From Lentzea cavernae (GTDB lineage: Bacteria > Actinomycetota > Actinomycetes > Mycobacteriales > Pseudonocardiaceae): a stretch of DNA of 64,000 bases. The translations under genes were made by a program, and so were the position numbers. The stretch spans positions 186,001 to 250,000 of the forward strand of contig NZ_BNAR01000002.1 of the NCBI RefSeq assembly GCF_014653695.1, in the 5' to 3' direction. Below the pieces are notes generated by a model. That model was not told the DNA's origin and searched no databases. It saw only the letters and a program-made list of their open reading frames with translations. Every line of letters starts with the position of its first letter. Position 1 is the stretch's first letter. This document shows positions 27,039 through 35,112 of this stretch, one piece after another.

Positions 27039-27502
27039 CGCACGGGGTGGTGACGATCGGCGTGTACGGCTTCGACAAGAAGTCGTTCCTGCGAGCACTG
27101 CGGGAGGCGGAAGTCGGGCTGCTGCTCGACGTGCGGCAGCGGCGCGGTGTCCGCGGGCCCGAGTACGCCTGGGCGAACTCGCTCCGGTTGCAGGCGGCGC
27201 TCGCCCGGGCCGGGATCGCCTACGAGCACCACCCCGAACTCGCGCCGACGACCGAGCTGCGGCAGGTGCAGTACGCGGAGGACGCCCGGCAGGGCGTGGG
27301 CAAGCGCAGCCGCCGCGCGCTCGCCGCCGAGTACGTCCGCCGCTACACCGGCGAGATCCTCGGCAGTGCCGACCTGGCTCCCATCAGGTCGGCGCTGCCG
27401 AGGGGCGCGGCGTTGCTCTGCGTCGAACGCGACCCCGGGGCGTGCCACCGCTCGTTGGTCGCCGAGCGGCTCGGCGTCCCGGTCCGGCATCTGCTGCCGT
27501 GA
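27035..27502 (+). CDS. DUF488 family protein
   Basis: 155 residues from the GTG at 27035. The family core is visible: TIGVYGFDKKSFLRALREAEVGLLLDVR near the start and a C-terminal LLCVERDPGACHRSLVAERLG, in which the CxE...CHR cysteine/histidine motif is nearly invariant. DUF488 proteins are small Rossmann-like proteins of unknown biochemical role. Translationally coupled to the RidA gene. Confidence 0.82.
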   Translation: MTHGVVTIGVYGFDKKSFLRALREAEVGLLLDVRQRRGVRGPEYAWANSLRLQAALARAGIAYEHHPELAPTTELRQVQYAEDARQGVGKRSRRALAAEYVRRYTGEILGSADLAPIRSALPRGAALLCVERDPGACHRSLVAERLGVPVRHLLP

Positions 27503-27654
27503 CGGCCCAAAAGCGGCACTGATCCCGTTTTCGTCCGGAGGAAGAAGGCGGCGCGCCGGACGGGAGTTCATTTTGCGGACCCCGCGGTCGATTCGACGTG
27601 AATTCGACGATCAAGCCGCGGGAAATCTGCGGAGCATTTGACGGCCCGCTAATT

Positions 27655-27668
27655 TGGGAGCGCTCCCA
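27655..27668 (+). promoter_or_regulatory. CebR/CelR operator
   Basis: TGGGAGCGCTCCCA is identical to the 14-bp palindrome bound by CebR in Streptomyces and CelR in Thermobifida, repressors released by cellobiose. It lies 22 bases before the ATG of the GH12 cellulase. The rest of 27503-27690 holds no gene. Confidence 0.9.
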
Positions 27669-27690
27669 TAATCCTGCCCCAGGAGTCGTC

Positions 27691-28440
27691 ATGCGAAAGA
27701 CCTTTCGTGCGGCCGTTGCCGCCGGACTGCTCGTCGCGAGCACCTTCGTCGCGACGGCGGGTCCCGCCCAAGCCGACGTGACCATCTGCGACCAGTACGG
27801 ATCGACCACGATCCAGGGCCGGTACGCGGTCCAGAACAACCGGTGGGGCACGTCGGCCCAGCAGTGCATCAACGTCACGTCGTCCGGTTTCCAGATCACC
27901 CGCCAGGACGGCTCGGCGCCGACCAACGGGGCGCCCGTGTCCTACCCCTCGGCGTTCCTCGGCTGCCACTACGGCAACTGTTCCCCAGGCTCTGCCCTGC
28001 CGATGCAGGTGAGCCGGATCCGCAGTGCCACGTCGGCGATCAACTACCGCTATTCCGGCGGCACCTACAACGCCTCGTACGACATCTGGCTCGACCCCAC
28101 GCCGAAGACCAACGGGGTGAACCAGATGGAGATCATGATCTGGTTCAACCGCCAGGGGTCGATCCAGCCGATCGGCAGCGCGGTCGGCACGACCACCCTC
28201 GGCGGGCGCAGCTGGCAGGTGTGGCGCGGCAGCAACGGCTCCAACAACGTCATCTCGTACGTCGCGCAGTCGCCGATCAGCTCGTGGTCGTTCAACGTGC
28301 TCGACTTCGTCAACGACGTGCGCAACCGCGGCGCGATCACGAACTCCTGGTACCTGACGAGCATCCAGGCCGGGTTCGAGCCGTGGAACGGCGGCGTCGG
28401 CCTGGCGGTCGACAACTTCTCGGCCTCCGTCAGCGGCTGA
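27691..28440 (+). CDS. Secreted GH12 endo-beta-glucanase
   Basis: 249 residues from the ATG at 27691 with AGGAG six bases upstream. Signal peptide 1-28 (cut after AQA). The GH12 beta-sandwich follows with nucleophile E147 in VNQMEIMIWFN and acid/base E230 in QAGFEPWNGG. There is no carbohydrate-binding module or linker, so it is the short catalytic-only form. It cuts internal beta-1,4 links in soluble cellulose, mixed-linkage glucan or xyloglucan. The CebR operator overlaps its promoter region, so cellobiose should induce it. Confidence 0.93.
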   Translation: MRKTFRAAVAAGLLVASTFVATAGPAQADVTICDQYGSTTIQGRYAVQNNRWGTSAQQCINVTSSGFQITRQDGSAPTNGAPVSYPSAFLGCHYGNCSPGSALPMQVSRIRSATSAINYRYSGGTYNASYDIWLDPTPKTNGVNQMEIMIWFNRQGSIQPIGSAVGTTTLGGRSWQVWRGSNGSNNVISYVAQSPISSWSFNVLDFVNDVRNRGAITNSWYLTSIQAGFEPWNGGVGLAVDNFSASVSG

Positions 28441-28454
28441 GCACGACCTCCACC

Positions 28455-28490
28455 TGCCTGAGTGGAAACTGCGCACTTTCCACTCAGGCA
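28455..28490. terminator. Bidirectional hairpin after the GH12 gene
   Basis: A perfect 14-bp inverted repeat with arm TGCCTGAGTGGAAA (28455-28468) and its complement at 28477-28490, loop of eight bases. It lies between convergent genes. Confidence 0.75.
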
Positions 28491-28527
28491 AGTACTTTCC
28501 CGCGGCTGACGTCCGTGCTCCCCCAGG

Positions 28528-29367
28528 TCAGCCCTGCAACTGCTGGAGTCCGATGACGCGCAGCAGGTCGAGCTTCTGCTCGTCTTCGGAGCCGGGGGCC
28601 GCGGTCATCATCACGATCGTCTGGTCACCGGGGCCGCCGGTGAACGTGTCGCAGTCCACGACGACGTCGCCGACCTGTTCGGTGTGGACGGTCTTGCGGC
28701 TGGTGCGCAGTTCTCCGACCGTTCCGGCCTCCCAGCGCCGAGCGAAGTCGGGCGAGGCCTCGAGCAGGCGTTCGACGAGGCGCGGGATGTCGGGGTCGTC
28801 GGGGTAGCGGCCTGCGGCGGTGCGGATGTGGCCGACGAGGTCACGGGCGTAGGCCTCGTCGTCGTCAGGCGTGTGGGTGATCCGCAGCGTCGGGTCGGTG
28901 AAGTACCGCCACGCGACGTTGCGCTGCAGCCGGGTCTGACTGGACGGGTCGCCGAACATGGCCGCCCACAACGGGTTCCACAGCACCAGTTCGTAGATCG
29001 CGGTGTGGACGGCCACGGCCACCGGTGCGTTGCGGAACCGGTCGACCATGCGCTGCGCCGTGGGCGTGACGTGCCTCGGCACGTGCCTCGACGAGGGCGC
29101 GGCCAGCCCGGCGACCCGGAAGAGGTGGTCGCGTTCGGCCTCGTTCAACCGCAGCGCCCTGGCAAGTGCGGTCAGCAGCTGTGAGGAGGGGTTGCGGGCT
29201 CGGCCCTGTTCCAGGCGGACGATGTAGTCGACGCTGACCCCGGTGAGCAGGGCGAGCTCCTCGCGGCGCAGACCAGGCGCACGCCTGTCCAGGCCGGAGG
29301 GCAGTCCGACGTCCTCCGGGCGGACCCGGTCCCTCCACGCCCTGAGGATCTGCGCGAACTCACCCAT
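28528..29367 (-). CDS. XRE-family regulator with MmyB-like ligand domain
   Basis: 279 residues. The Xre helix-turn-helix (about 10-90) contains the family-typical RRAPGLRREELALLTGVSVDYIVRLEQGRARNPSSQLLTALARALRLNEAERDHLFRVAG. The remaining MmyB-like PAS-type domain (about 105-275, ... LWNPLWAAMFGD, VAWRYFTDP) binds a small, often fatty-acid-like ligand. Such regulators are usually divergent from a short-chain dehydrogenase, exactly as here (start at 29469), which is the likely target. Confidence 0.87.
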   Translation of the reverse strand: MGEFAQILRAWRDRVRPEDVGLPSGLDRRAPGLRREELALLTGVSVDYIVRLEQGRARNPSSQLLTALARALRLNEAERDHLFRVAGLAAPSSRHVPRHVTPTAQRMVDRFRNAPVAVAVHTAIYELVLWNPLWAAMFGDPSSQTRLQRNVAWRYFTDPTLRITHTPDDDEAYARDLVGHIRTAAGRYPDDPDIPRLVERLLEASPDFARRWEAGTVGELRTSRKTVHTEQVGDVVVDCDTFTGGPGDQTIVMMTAAPGSEDEQKLDLLRVIGLQQLQG

Positions 29368-29468
29368 GCGCCCATGATGCCCCGGAACAGGCCTCAGCGG
29401 GTGGTACTGGCAGTCCTACCGCCCAAGGGTGCCTGGTGACCGGCCCCGTGCGGGCGCACGGTGGTGGC

Positions 29469-30149
29469 ATGACAACGACTTTGGTGACCGGAGCCAACAA
29501 GGGTCTCGGTCTGGAGACCACCCGCCGGTTGATCGCCGCGGGTCACACCGTCCACGCCGGCATGCGTGATCTGGCCGGCGGGGGTCCCGCCCGGGAGCTG
29601 GGCGCGATCCCGGTGCAGCTCGACGTCACCGACGACGAGAGCGTCGCCAAGGCGGTCGCGTCCCTGCCCGAGCTCGACGTGCTGATCAACAACGCGGCCG
29701 TCGTCGGCCCGTCCTGGGGCCTCGACGACCTCGACGTCGAGGCGATGCGCATCGCGTTCGAAACCAACGTCTTCGGCATCGTCCGCCTCACCCAGGCCGT
29801 CCTGCCCCTGTTGCGGCACTCGGCCAACCCGGTGATCGTCAACGTCGCCTCCGGCCTCGGCTTTCCCCGAGCCCTGCTCGACCCGGACGACGACTCCTTC
29901 CACGGGCTGATGGTCCCCTACGCCAGTTCCAAGGCCGCGGTGATCGCGCTGACCGTCCAGTACGCCAAGAACCTGCCGCAGATGCGGATCAACGCCTCCG
30001 ATCCCGGCTACACCGCCACCGACCTCAACGCCCACCAAGGGCACCAGACCGTCACCCAGGGCACCGACGCCACCGTCGCCTTGGCGCAGCTCGACTCCGA
30101 CGGTCCCACCGGCGAGTTCCACAACCGCCACGGCCGCCTCGACTACTGA
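29469..30149 (+). CDS. Short-chain dehydrogenase/reductase
   Basis: 226 residues from the ATG at 29469. Classical SDR features: [18 protein letters not shown] (TGxxxGxG), LINNAAVVG (NNAG variant), VNVASGLG with the catalytic Ser and [10 protein letters not shown] with Tyr and Lys. The NADP-binding arginine position is in AGMRD. The substrate is unknown. It is divergent from the XRE regulator and followed 25 bases later by a SnoaL-like gene. Confidence 0.86.
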   Translation: MTTTLVTGANKGLGLETTRRLIAAGHTVHAGMRDLAGGGPARELGAIPVQLDVTDDESVAKAVASLPELDVLINNAAVVGPSWGLDDLDVEAMRIAFETNVFGIVRLTQAVLPLLRHSANPVIVNVASGLGFPRALLDPDDDSFHGLMVPYASSKAAVIALTVQYAKNLPQMRINASDPGYTATDLNAHQGHQTVTQGTDATVALAQLDSDGPTGEFHNRHGRLDY

Positions 30150-30174
30150 GCCCCGACCGGAGAAGGCGATTCCC

Positions 30175-30567
30175 ATGACGCACACCGACCTGCGCGAGTG
30201 GTACCTGCGCTACATCTCCGCGCTCGACGCCCACGAGATCGACCGCATGGACGAGTTCGTCGCCGACGAGGTGCTCCTCAACGGTGAGCCGGGCTCCCGG
30301 GACGCCGTGACGGCCGACATGCGGAGCATCATCGACGCCGTCCCCGACTTCCACTGGGAGGTCCAGGAACTGCTCGTCGACCGCGACCGCATCGCCGCAC
30401 GCGTGAAGAACACCGGCACCCCGGTGGAGGAATGGCTCGGCGTCCCCGCGACCGGAGCCTCGTTCGAGGTCATCGAATACGCCATCTACGAAGTTCGCGA
30501 CGGCAGGTTCGTCCAGATGACCAACCTGCACGACTCCGCCGAGGTCCGCCGCCAGCTGACCGCCTGA
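30175..30567 (+). CDS. SnoaL-like / ester cyclase family protein
   Basis: 130 residues, GGAGAAGG before the ATG. The alpha+beta barrel motif is clear: [34 protein letters not shown], then [28 protein letters not shown] and [15 protein letters not shown]. In polyketide pathways such proteins close rings; most genomic copies have no known reaction. Likely co-transcribed with the SDR upstream. Confidence 0.8.
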   Translation: MTHTDLREWYLRYISALDAHEIDRMDEFVADEVLLNGEPGSRDAVTADMRSIIDAVPDFHWEVQELLVDRDRIAARVKNTGTPVEEWLGVPATGASFEVIEYAIYEVRDGRFVQMTNLHDSAEVRRQLTA

Positions 30568-30589
30568 CCTTGACGTTGAAGCGGCACGG

Positions 30590-31105
30590 TCAATCCCGCA
30601 GGCTGGCGCCGGGACCGGGGGCGGCCTGAATGTCACCCAGGCTGTCCACGGGATGGTCGTGCGCGCAGCGGATCTCGGTGCGGATCGCCGCCCCGCAACC
30701 GTGGTGGGTGAGCACGACGGTGGGTCCGCCGGGTGTGGGAAGCCAGCGGTCCGCCCAGTTCAGCAGGCTGATGATCGCGGCGGCCAGGTCCCGTCCCTTG
30801 TCGGTGAGGCGGTACTCGTGGCGGCCGCGTGATCCGGTGTCGTGGTAGGCGACCTTGGTCAGGATGCCCTGGCCGGTCAGGTCGCGCAGGCGTGCGGACA
30901 GCACGCCGGGGGTGAGGCCGGTGTGGCGGCGGAAGTCGTCGAAGCGCCGGGTGCCGTAGAACGCCTCCCGCACGACCTGCCCGGCGCTGCGCGGCACGAG
31001 CACGTCGAGTGCTCGCTGCACGGAGTCCGGTTCCAGGAGCCACGCTTCGCGGTTCCACGCCGGGTCCGCGGCCTCGGTCGGTTCCTGAGCGCGGGGCTGC
31101 TGCAT
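30590..31105 (-). CDS. HxlR-type winged-helix regulator
   Basis: 171 residues. The DNA-binding domain (about 28-118) reads VVREAFYGTRRFDDFRRHTGLTPGVLSARLRDLTGQGILTKVAYHDTGSRGRHEYRLTDKGRDL. The usual N-terminal sensor cysteine of redox-sensing HxlR members is absent. An extra C-terminal part (about 120-171) contains THHGCGA and CAHDHP and might bind a metal through its Cys/His residues (inference). Divergent from the SGNH hydrolase 89 bases away. Confidence 0.8.
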   Translation of the reverse strand: MQQPRAQEPTEAADPAWNREAWLLEPDSVQRALDVLVPRSAGQVVREAFYGTRRFDDFRRHTGLTPGVLSARLRDLTGQGILTKVAYHDTGSRGRHEYRLTDKGRDLAAAIISLLNWADRWLPTPGGPTVVLTHHGCGAAIRTEIRCAHDHPVDSLGDIQAAPGPGASLRD

Positions 31106-31194
31106 GCGCGCACTGTGTCACATGCCCCCGCACCTGACGTCCACGAGAGCCGCTGTCGTGCGGCGTGCCGGAAGGGTCCGCTACCGTTCTGGGT

Positions 31195-31968
31195 ATGGTT
31201 CACGGTACTCAGCCGGTGCGGCGGTTCGTGGCGCTCGGCGACAGCCTCACCGAGGGGGTCGGCGACCCCCGGCTCGACGGCACGCTGCGCGGCTGGGCCG
31301 ACGTCCTGGCCGGCGAGCTCGACCACGCGTGGCCCGGACTGCGCTACGACAACCTCGCCGTGCGCGGATGGCACGCCGAGCACGTCCTGCAGCACCAGCT
31401 CGAGCAGGCGCTGCGGCTCAAACCCGACCTGGCGAGCGTCATGGCCGGCGCCAACGACGCGTTCGACCGCCACGGCTTCGACGGCGCCGCAGTGGGCCGC
31501 GTGCTGCGGCGGACGGTGGCGGCCCTGTGCGACACCGGCACACGGGTGGTCATGGCCACCCTGCCGGACATCACCCGGCGCTGGCCGGGACCCGCACGCC
31601 TGCACCAGGCGACACGCTCACGGTTCGAGCTCGTCAACGACCACGTGCGCACGATCGCGGTGGAGCACAACGCGATCATGCACGACCTGTGGCACGACGA
31701 ACGCACCCACGCGCCACGGATGTGGTCCATCGACCGCGTCCACCCCGGCACGCACGGGCACGCCGGCATCGCTCACAGCTTCGCCGAGCTCATCCTCGGT
31801 CACGCGCGCGAATCCTGGACCCCGGCGGGCCCGTCGGTGACCGCGGCGCAACGACTGGCCGAGATCCGCTCGCTCTGCACCATCCTGCGCACCGACCGGA
31901 GCCGCCCGCTGCCCGCCCAGCTCCCCCGCGGACCGTGGAAGTCCGTTCTCTCCTCGACACACCCCTGA
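31195..31968 (+). CDS. SGNH/GDSL hydrolase
   Basis: 257 residues from the ATG at 31195. Blocks visible: FVALGDSLTEGVGDP (block I, catalytic Ser), DNLAVRGWHAEH (II, Gly), VMAGANDAFDR (III, Asn) and DRVHPGTHGHAGIA (V, Asp and His). There is no signal peptide, so it acts in the cytoplasm on an ester or acyl group that cannot be named. A proline-rich C-terminal tail of about 45 residues follows the domain. Confidence 0.86.
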   Translation: MVHGTQPVRRFVALGDSLTEGVGDPRLDGTLRGWADVLAGELDHAWPGLRYDNLAVRGWHAEHVLQHQLEQALRLKPDLASVMAGANDAFDRHGFDGAAVGRVLRRTVAALCDTGTRVVMATLPDITRRWPGPARLHQATRSRFELVNDHVRTIAVEHNAIMHDLWHDERTHAPRMWSIDRVHPGTHGHAGIAHSFAELILGHARESWTPAGPSVTAAQRLAEIRSLCTILRTDRSRPLPAQLPRGPWKSVLSSTHP

Positions 31969-32008
31969 AGAGCGATGCGCCGCACTGTGGACCACATAGT
32001 TCTGTGAC

Positions 32009-32815
32009 CTAGACAGCACCAACGTCAACGGACTCGATCGCGGCGGCCGCGATCGGGGTCGCGGTCTCCACGTACCGGGTCGCCAGGGCCTGGAACAGCT
32101 CCTCCGCCTCGATCGCGGGCCAGTCCGCCGCCAGCAGCTCGGCCGGCAGGTGCGGGTCCTGCCGCACGAGGTCGAGCCAGTCGGCGTGCAGCAGCAGCTG
32201 ACGGGCCAGGTCGTCGGGCAACGAGTCGTCCGGTTCGCGCCAGCGCGTCAGGAAGTCCTGGTAGCGGGCGGCGATGGCGGTCGTGTCGAACGCGCGGCGG
32301 GCCAGATCGGCCGCCTCGGTCGGTTTCGCGTGCTGCGCGGTGAAGACGGTGACGTTGCCGGCGAGACCGAGACCCTCGACCACCTCGGTGACGTCGTGAG
32401 TGCCGGGCGCGATCCACAGACCGTTCTGCACCGGCCCGAAACCAGCCCACTGCAGCTGCGTGCGCAGGTCGTGGCGTTCACCGCGGCGGCCCTCCGGCAG
32501 CGAGAAGCCGACCAGGGTCCAGGTGCCGTCCCAGTCCCTGTTCACGGCGCCGCGCTGCCAGATGCGGCGTTCACCGTCGCGCAGGACGTCCGTCGCGCGC
32601 GGGGTGAGTCCGAAGTAGACCTTGCGGCCGTTGCGGTGCTTGGCGAGCAGGCCCCGCGACGTCATGCGGGTCAGCGTCGAGCGCACCGCCTCCTCCGAGA
32701 CGTCGACGCGCGCGAACACGTCGATCACGCTGCCCGAGTAGACCGCGATGCCGCGGTCGAACACGTACAGGCCCAGGAAGTTGAGCATCAAGGACTGGGG
32801 CGTCACCGGTCTCAC
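32009..32815 (-). CDS. PaaX-family repressor
   Basis: 268 residues. The N-terminal winged helix (TPQSLMLNFLGLYVFDRGIAVYSGSVIDVFARVDVSEEAVRSTLTRMTSRGLLAKHRNGRKVYFGLTPRATDVL) and the central PaaX domain (WDGTWTLVGFSLPEGRRGERHDLRTQLQWAGFGPVQNGLWIAP) match the phenylacetyl-CoA-responsive repressor family. It is divergent from a five-gene acyl-CoA operon starting at 32898 and is its probable CoA-thioester-responsive regulator. No phenylacetate (paa) genes are adjacent, so the ligand is probably another acyl-CoA. Confidence 0.87.
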   Translation of the reverse strand: MRPVTPQSLMLNFLGLYVFDRGIAVYSGSVIDVFARVDVSEEAVRSTLTRMTSRGLLAKHRNGRKVYFGLTPRATDVLRDGERRIWQRGAVNRDWDGTWTLVGFSLPEGRRGERHDLRTQLQWAGFGPVQNGLWIAPGTHDVTEVVEGLGLAGNVTVFTAQHAKPTEAADLARRAFDTTAIAARYQDFLTRWREPDDSLPDDLARQLLLHADWLDLVRQDPHLPAELLAADWPAIEAEELFQALATRYVETATPIAAAAIESVDVGAV

Positions 32816-32897
32816 GATACATGTTGGGCAGCATCTAGACGAGCGTCATGAGAATGCCCTACTTTGAATCTCGTTCCCCACCGAGAGGACTCGCCTG

Positions 32898-33776
32898 ATG
32901 GAGCTGTCGGGAAAGGTCGCGATCGTCACCGGCGCCGGCCGCGGACTGGGCAGGGCCTACGCGGAAGCCTTGGCGCGCAACGGGGCCCAGGTCGTGGTCA
33001 ACGACGTGGACGGCGTCGCCGAAGAGGTCGCCGCGAGCATCGGCGGCCGGGCGGTGATCGCACCGGTCGGCTCCACCGAGACCGCCGACCTGCTCGTCGC
33101 GGCCGCGGTCGAGGAGTTCGGGCGGCTCGACGTGATGGTCACCAACGCGGGCGTCCTGCGCGACCGCGTGCTGTGGAAGATGAGCGACGACGACTTCGAC
33201 ACCGTGATCGACGTGCACCTGCGCGGCACGTTCACCTGCGCCCGCGCGGCGGCGGTGCGGATGCGGGAGCAGGGCACCGGCGGCCGTCTCGTGCTGGTCT
33301 CCTCGCCCGCCGGGCAGCGCGGCAACTTCGGGCAGACCAACTACTCCGCCGCCAAGGCCGGGATCGCCGCCATGGCACGGACCTGGGCCCTGGAGCTCGC
33401 CCGGTCCGACATCGCCGTCAACGCCGTCGTCCCGGTCGCCGCCACCGAGATGACGCGGACGATCCCCGCGTTCGCCCCGCTGATCGAGGAGTCGGAACGG
33501 ACCGGGGCGCCGTTGCCGCAGTGGGTGCGGCGCGACGAGGGCCTCGGCACCGTCGAGGACGTCGCCGGCCTGATCGTGTACCTGGCCTCGGACGCGGCGA
33601 AGGGCGTGACGGGGCAGGCGATCGGCATCGGCGGCGACCGGCTCGCGCTCTGGGCGCACCCCGCCGAGAAGCAGGCCCTGTTCGCCGACGGCGGCTGGAG
33701 CGCGGACGCGATCGCCGAGCGGTTCGGCGAGTTCGAACCCGAGAGCTACGGGATTCCTCAGCCGGTGGCGCCGTGA
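32898..33776 (+). CDS. SDR dehydrogenase of the multifunctional-enzyme-2 hydroxyacyl-CoA type
   Basis: 292 residues. VAIVTGAGRGLGRAYAEALARNGAQVVVNDV is the NAD-binding start; NAGVLRD, SSPAGQRGNFGQTNYSAAKAG (Ser, Tyr, Lys) and a C-terminal extension (AEKQALFADGGWSADAIAERFGEFEP) are typical of the MFE-2/HSD17B4-like branch that oxidises 3-hydroxyacyl-CoAs. First gene of the operon; its stop overlaps the next start as GTGA. Confidence 0.86.
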   Translation: MELSGKVAIVTGAGRGLGRAYAEALARNGAQVVVNDVDGVAEEVAASIGGRAVIAPVGSTETADLLVAAAVEEFGRLDVMVTNAGVLRDRVLWKMSDDDFDTVIDVHLRGTFTCARAAAVRMREQGTGGRLVLVSSPAGQRGNFGQTNYSAAKAGIAAMARTWALELARSDIAVNAVVPVAATEMTRTIPAFAPLIEESERTGAPLPQWVRRDEGLGTVEDVAGLIVYLASDAAKGVTGQAIGIGGDRLALWAHPAEKQALFADGGWSADAIAERFGEFEPESYGIPQPVAP

Positions 33777-34648
33777 ACATTGACGAGTTGGTCGCCATCG
33801 ACGTGCACACCCACGCGGAGATCTCCAGCGACGGCCACAGTTCCCTGAGCCCGGCGTTGATCGAGGCGTCCGCCAAGTACTTCAAGGCCGCCCACCGCCA
33901 GCCGACGATCGCCGAGACCGCGCGGATCTACCGCGAGCGGAAGATGGCCGCGGTGATCTTCACGGTCGACGCGGAGCACGCCACGGGCCACCCGCGCATC
34001 TCCAACGAGGAGATCGCCGCGTCCTGCGCCGAACACGCCGACGTGCTGATCCCGTTCGCGAGCGTCGACCCGTGGAAGGGCCGCTCGGCGGTGCGCGAGG
34101 CGCGCAGGCTGGTCGAGGAGCACGGCGTGCGGGGCTTCAAGTTCCACCCCAGTCTGCAGGACTTCTCACCGAACGACCGGATGGCCTACATGCTCTACGA
34201 GGTGATCGAGGAGCTCGGCGTCCCCGCGCTCTTCCACAGTGGACAGACCGGCATCGGCGCGGGTGTGCCGGGCGGCGGTGGCATCAGGCTCAAGCACTCC
34301 AACCCGATGCTCGTCGACGACGTGGCCGTCGACTTCCCGCACCTCAGGATCGTGCTCGCGCACCCGTCGTTCCCGTGGCAGGACGAGGCGCTCGCGGTGG
34401 CCACGCACAAACCGTTCGTGCACATCGACCTGTCCGGCTGGTCGCCGAAGTACTTCCCGCCGCAGCTCGTCCGCTACGCCAACACGCTGCTGCAGGACAA
34501 GGTCCTGTTCGGCTCGGACCACCCGGTGATCACCCCGGACCGCTGGCTCGCGGACTTCGCGAAGCTCGACATCTCCGACGAGGTCCGCCCCAAGATCCTC
34601 AAGCACAACGCCGCCCGTCTGCTCGGACTCGTGAAGGAGGACGCGTGA
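33773..34648 (+). CDS. Amidohydrolase-2 family metal enzyme
   Basis: 291 residues from the GTG at 33773. The TIM-barrel metal set is present: AIDVHTHAE at the N-terminus, FKFHPSLQD, VLAHPSFPW and the C-terminal LFGSDHPVITPDRW with the catalytic Asp. This is the ACMSD / gamma-resorcylate decarboxylase branch, whose members decarboxylate or hydrate aromatic-derived acids. Placement between SDR and MaoC genes suggests it acts on a ring or a ring-cleavage product feeding CoA-dependent degradation. Confidence 0.85.
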   Translation: MNIDELVAIDVHTHAEISSDGHSSLSPALIEASAKYFKAAHRQPTIAETARIYRERKMAAVIFTVDAEHATGHPRISNEEIAASCAEHADVLIPFASVDPWKGRSAVREARRLVEEHGVRGFKFHPSLQDFSPNDRMAYMLYEVIEELGVPALFHSGQTGIGAGVPGGGGIRLKHSNPMLVDDVAVDFPHLRIVLAHPSFPWQDEALAVATHKPFVHIDLSGWSPKYFPPQLVRYANTLLQDKVLFGSDHPVITPDRWLADFAKLDISDEVRPKILKHNAARLLGLVKEDA

Positions 34649-35103
34649 CCACCACCGTCAACGGAATCGCAGAGCTGAAAGCCCTGGCGGGCAGGAGCCT
34701 CGGGCACACGGACTGGCTGCAGATCGACCAGGACCGCGTCGACACGTTCGCCTCCGCCACCGACGACCACCAGTGGATCCACGTCGACCCGGAACGCGCC
34801 GCGTCCGGACCGTTCGGCGGCACGATCGCCCACGGCTACCTCACGCTGGCGCTGCTCATCCCCCTGATGACCGAGCTGCTCGAGGTCTCCGGGGTGCGGA
34901 TGAGCCTCAACTACGGGCTGGACAAGGTGCGGTTCCCCGCCCCCGTGCCGGTCGGGGCCAAGATCCGGCTGCTCGGTTCGGTCGCGTCCGTCGAGGACGT
35001 GCCGGGTGACGGCGTCCAGCTCACCGTCGACTTCACCGTCGAGATCGAGGGCTCCGCGAAGCCCGCTTGCGTCGCACGTGCCGTCTACCGCCACTACACA
35101 TGA
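34645..35103 (+). CDS. MaoC-like enoyl-CoA hydratase
   Basis: 152 residues from the GTG at 34645 with AAGGAGG upstream. The hot-dog hydratase signature is FASATDDHQWIHVDPERAASGPFGGTIAHGYLTLALL, holding the catalytic Asp and His (D/N-x-x-H pattern), followed by NYGLDKVRFPAPVPVGAKIR. It would hydrate an enoyl-CoA, paired with the SDR of the same operon. Overlaps the amidohydrolase by four bases. Confidence 0.88.
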   Translation: MTTTVNGIAELKALAGRSLGHTDWLQIDQDRVDTFASATDDHQWIHVDPERAASGPFGGTIAHGYLTLALLIPLMTELLEVSGVRMSLNYGLDKVRFPAPVPVGAKIRLLGSVASVEDVPGDGVQLTVDFTVEIEGSAKPACVARAVYRHYT

Positions 35104-35112
35104 GGTGAAGTC

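Noticed and set aside
32816..32897. PaaX operator in the divergent spacer
   Set aside because: Only an imperfect ATG-TTGGGCAG-CAT repeat is visible; not convincing enough to list.
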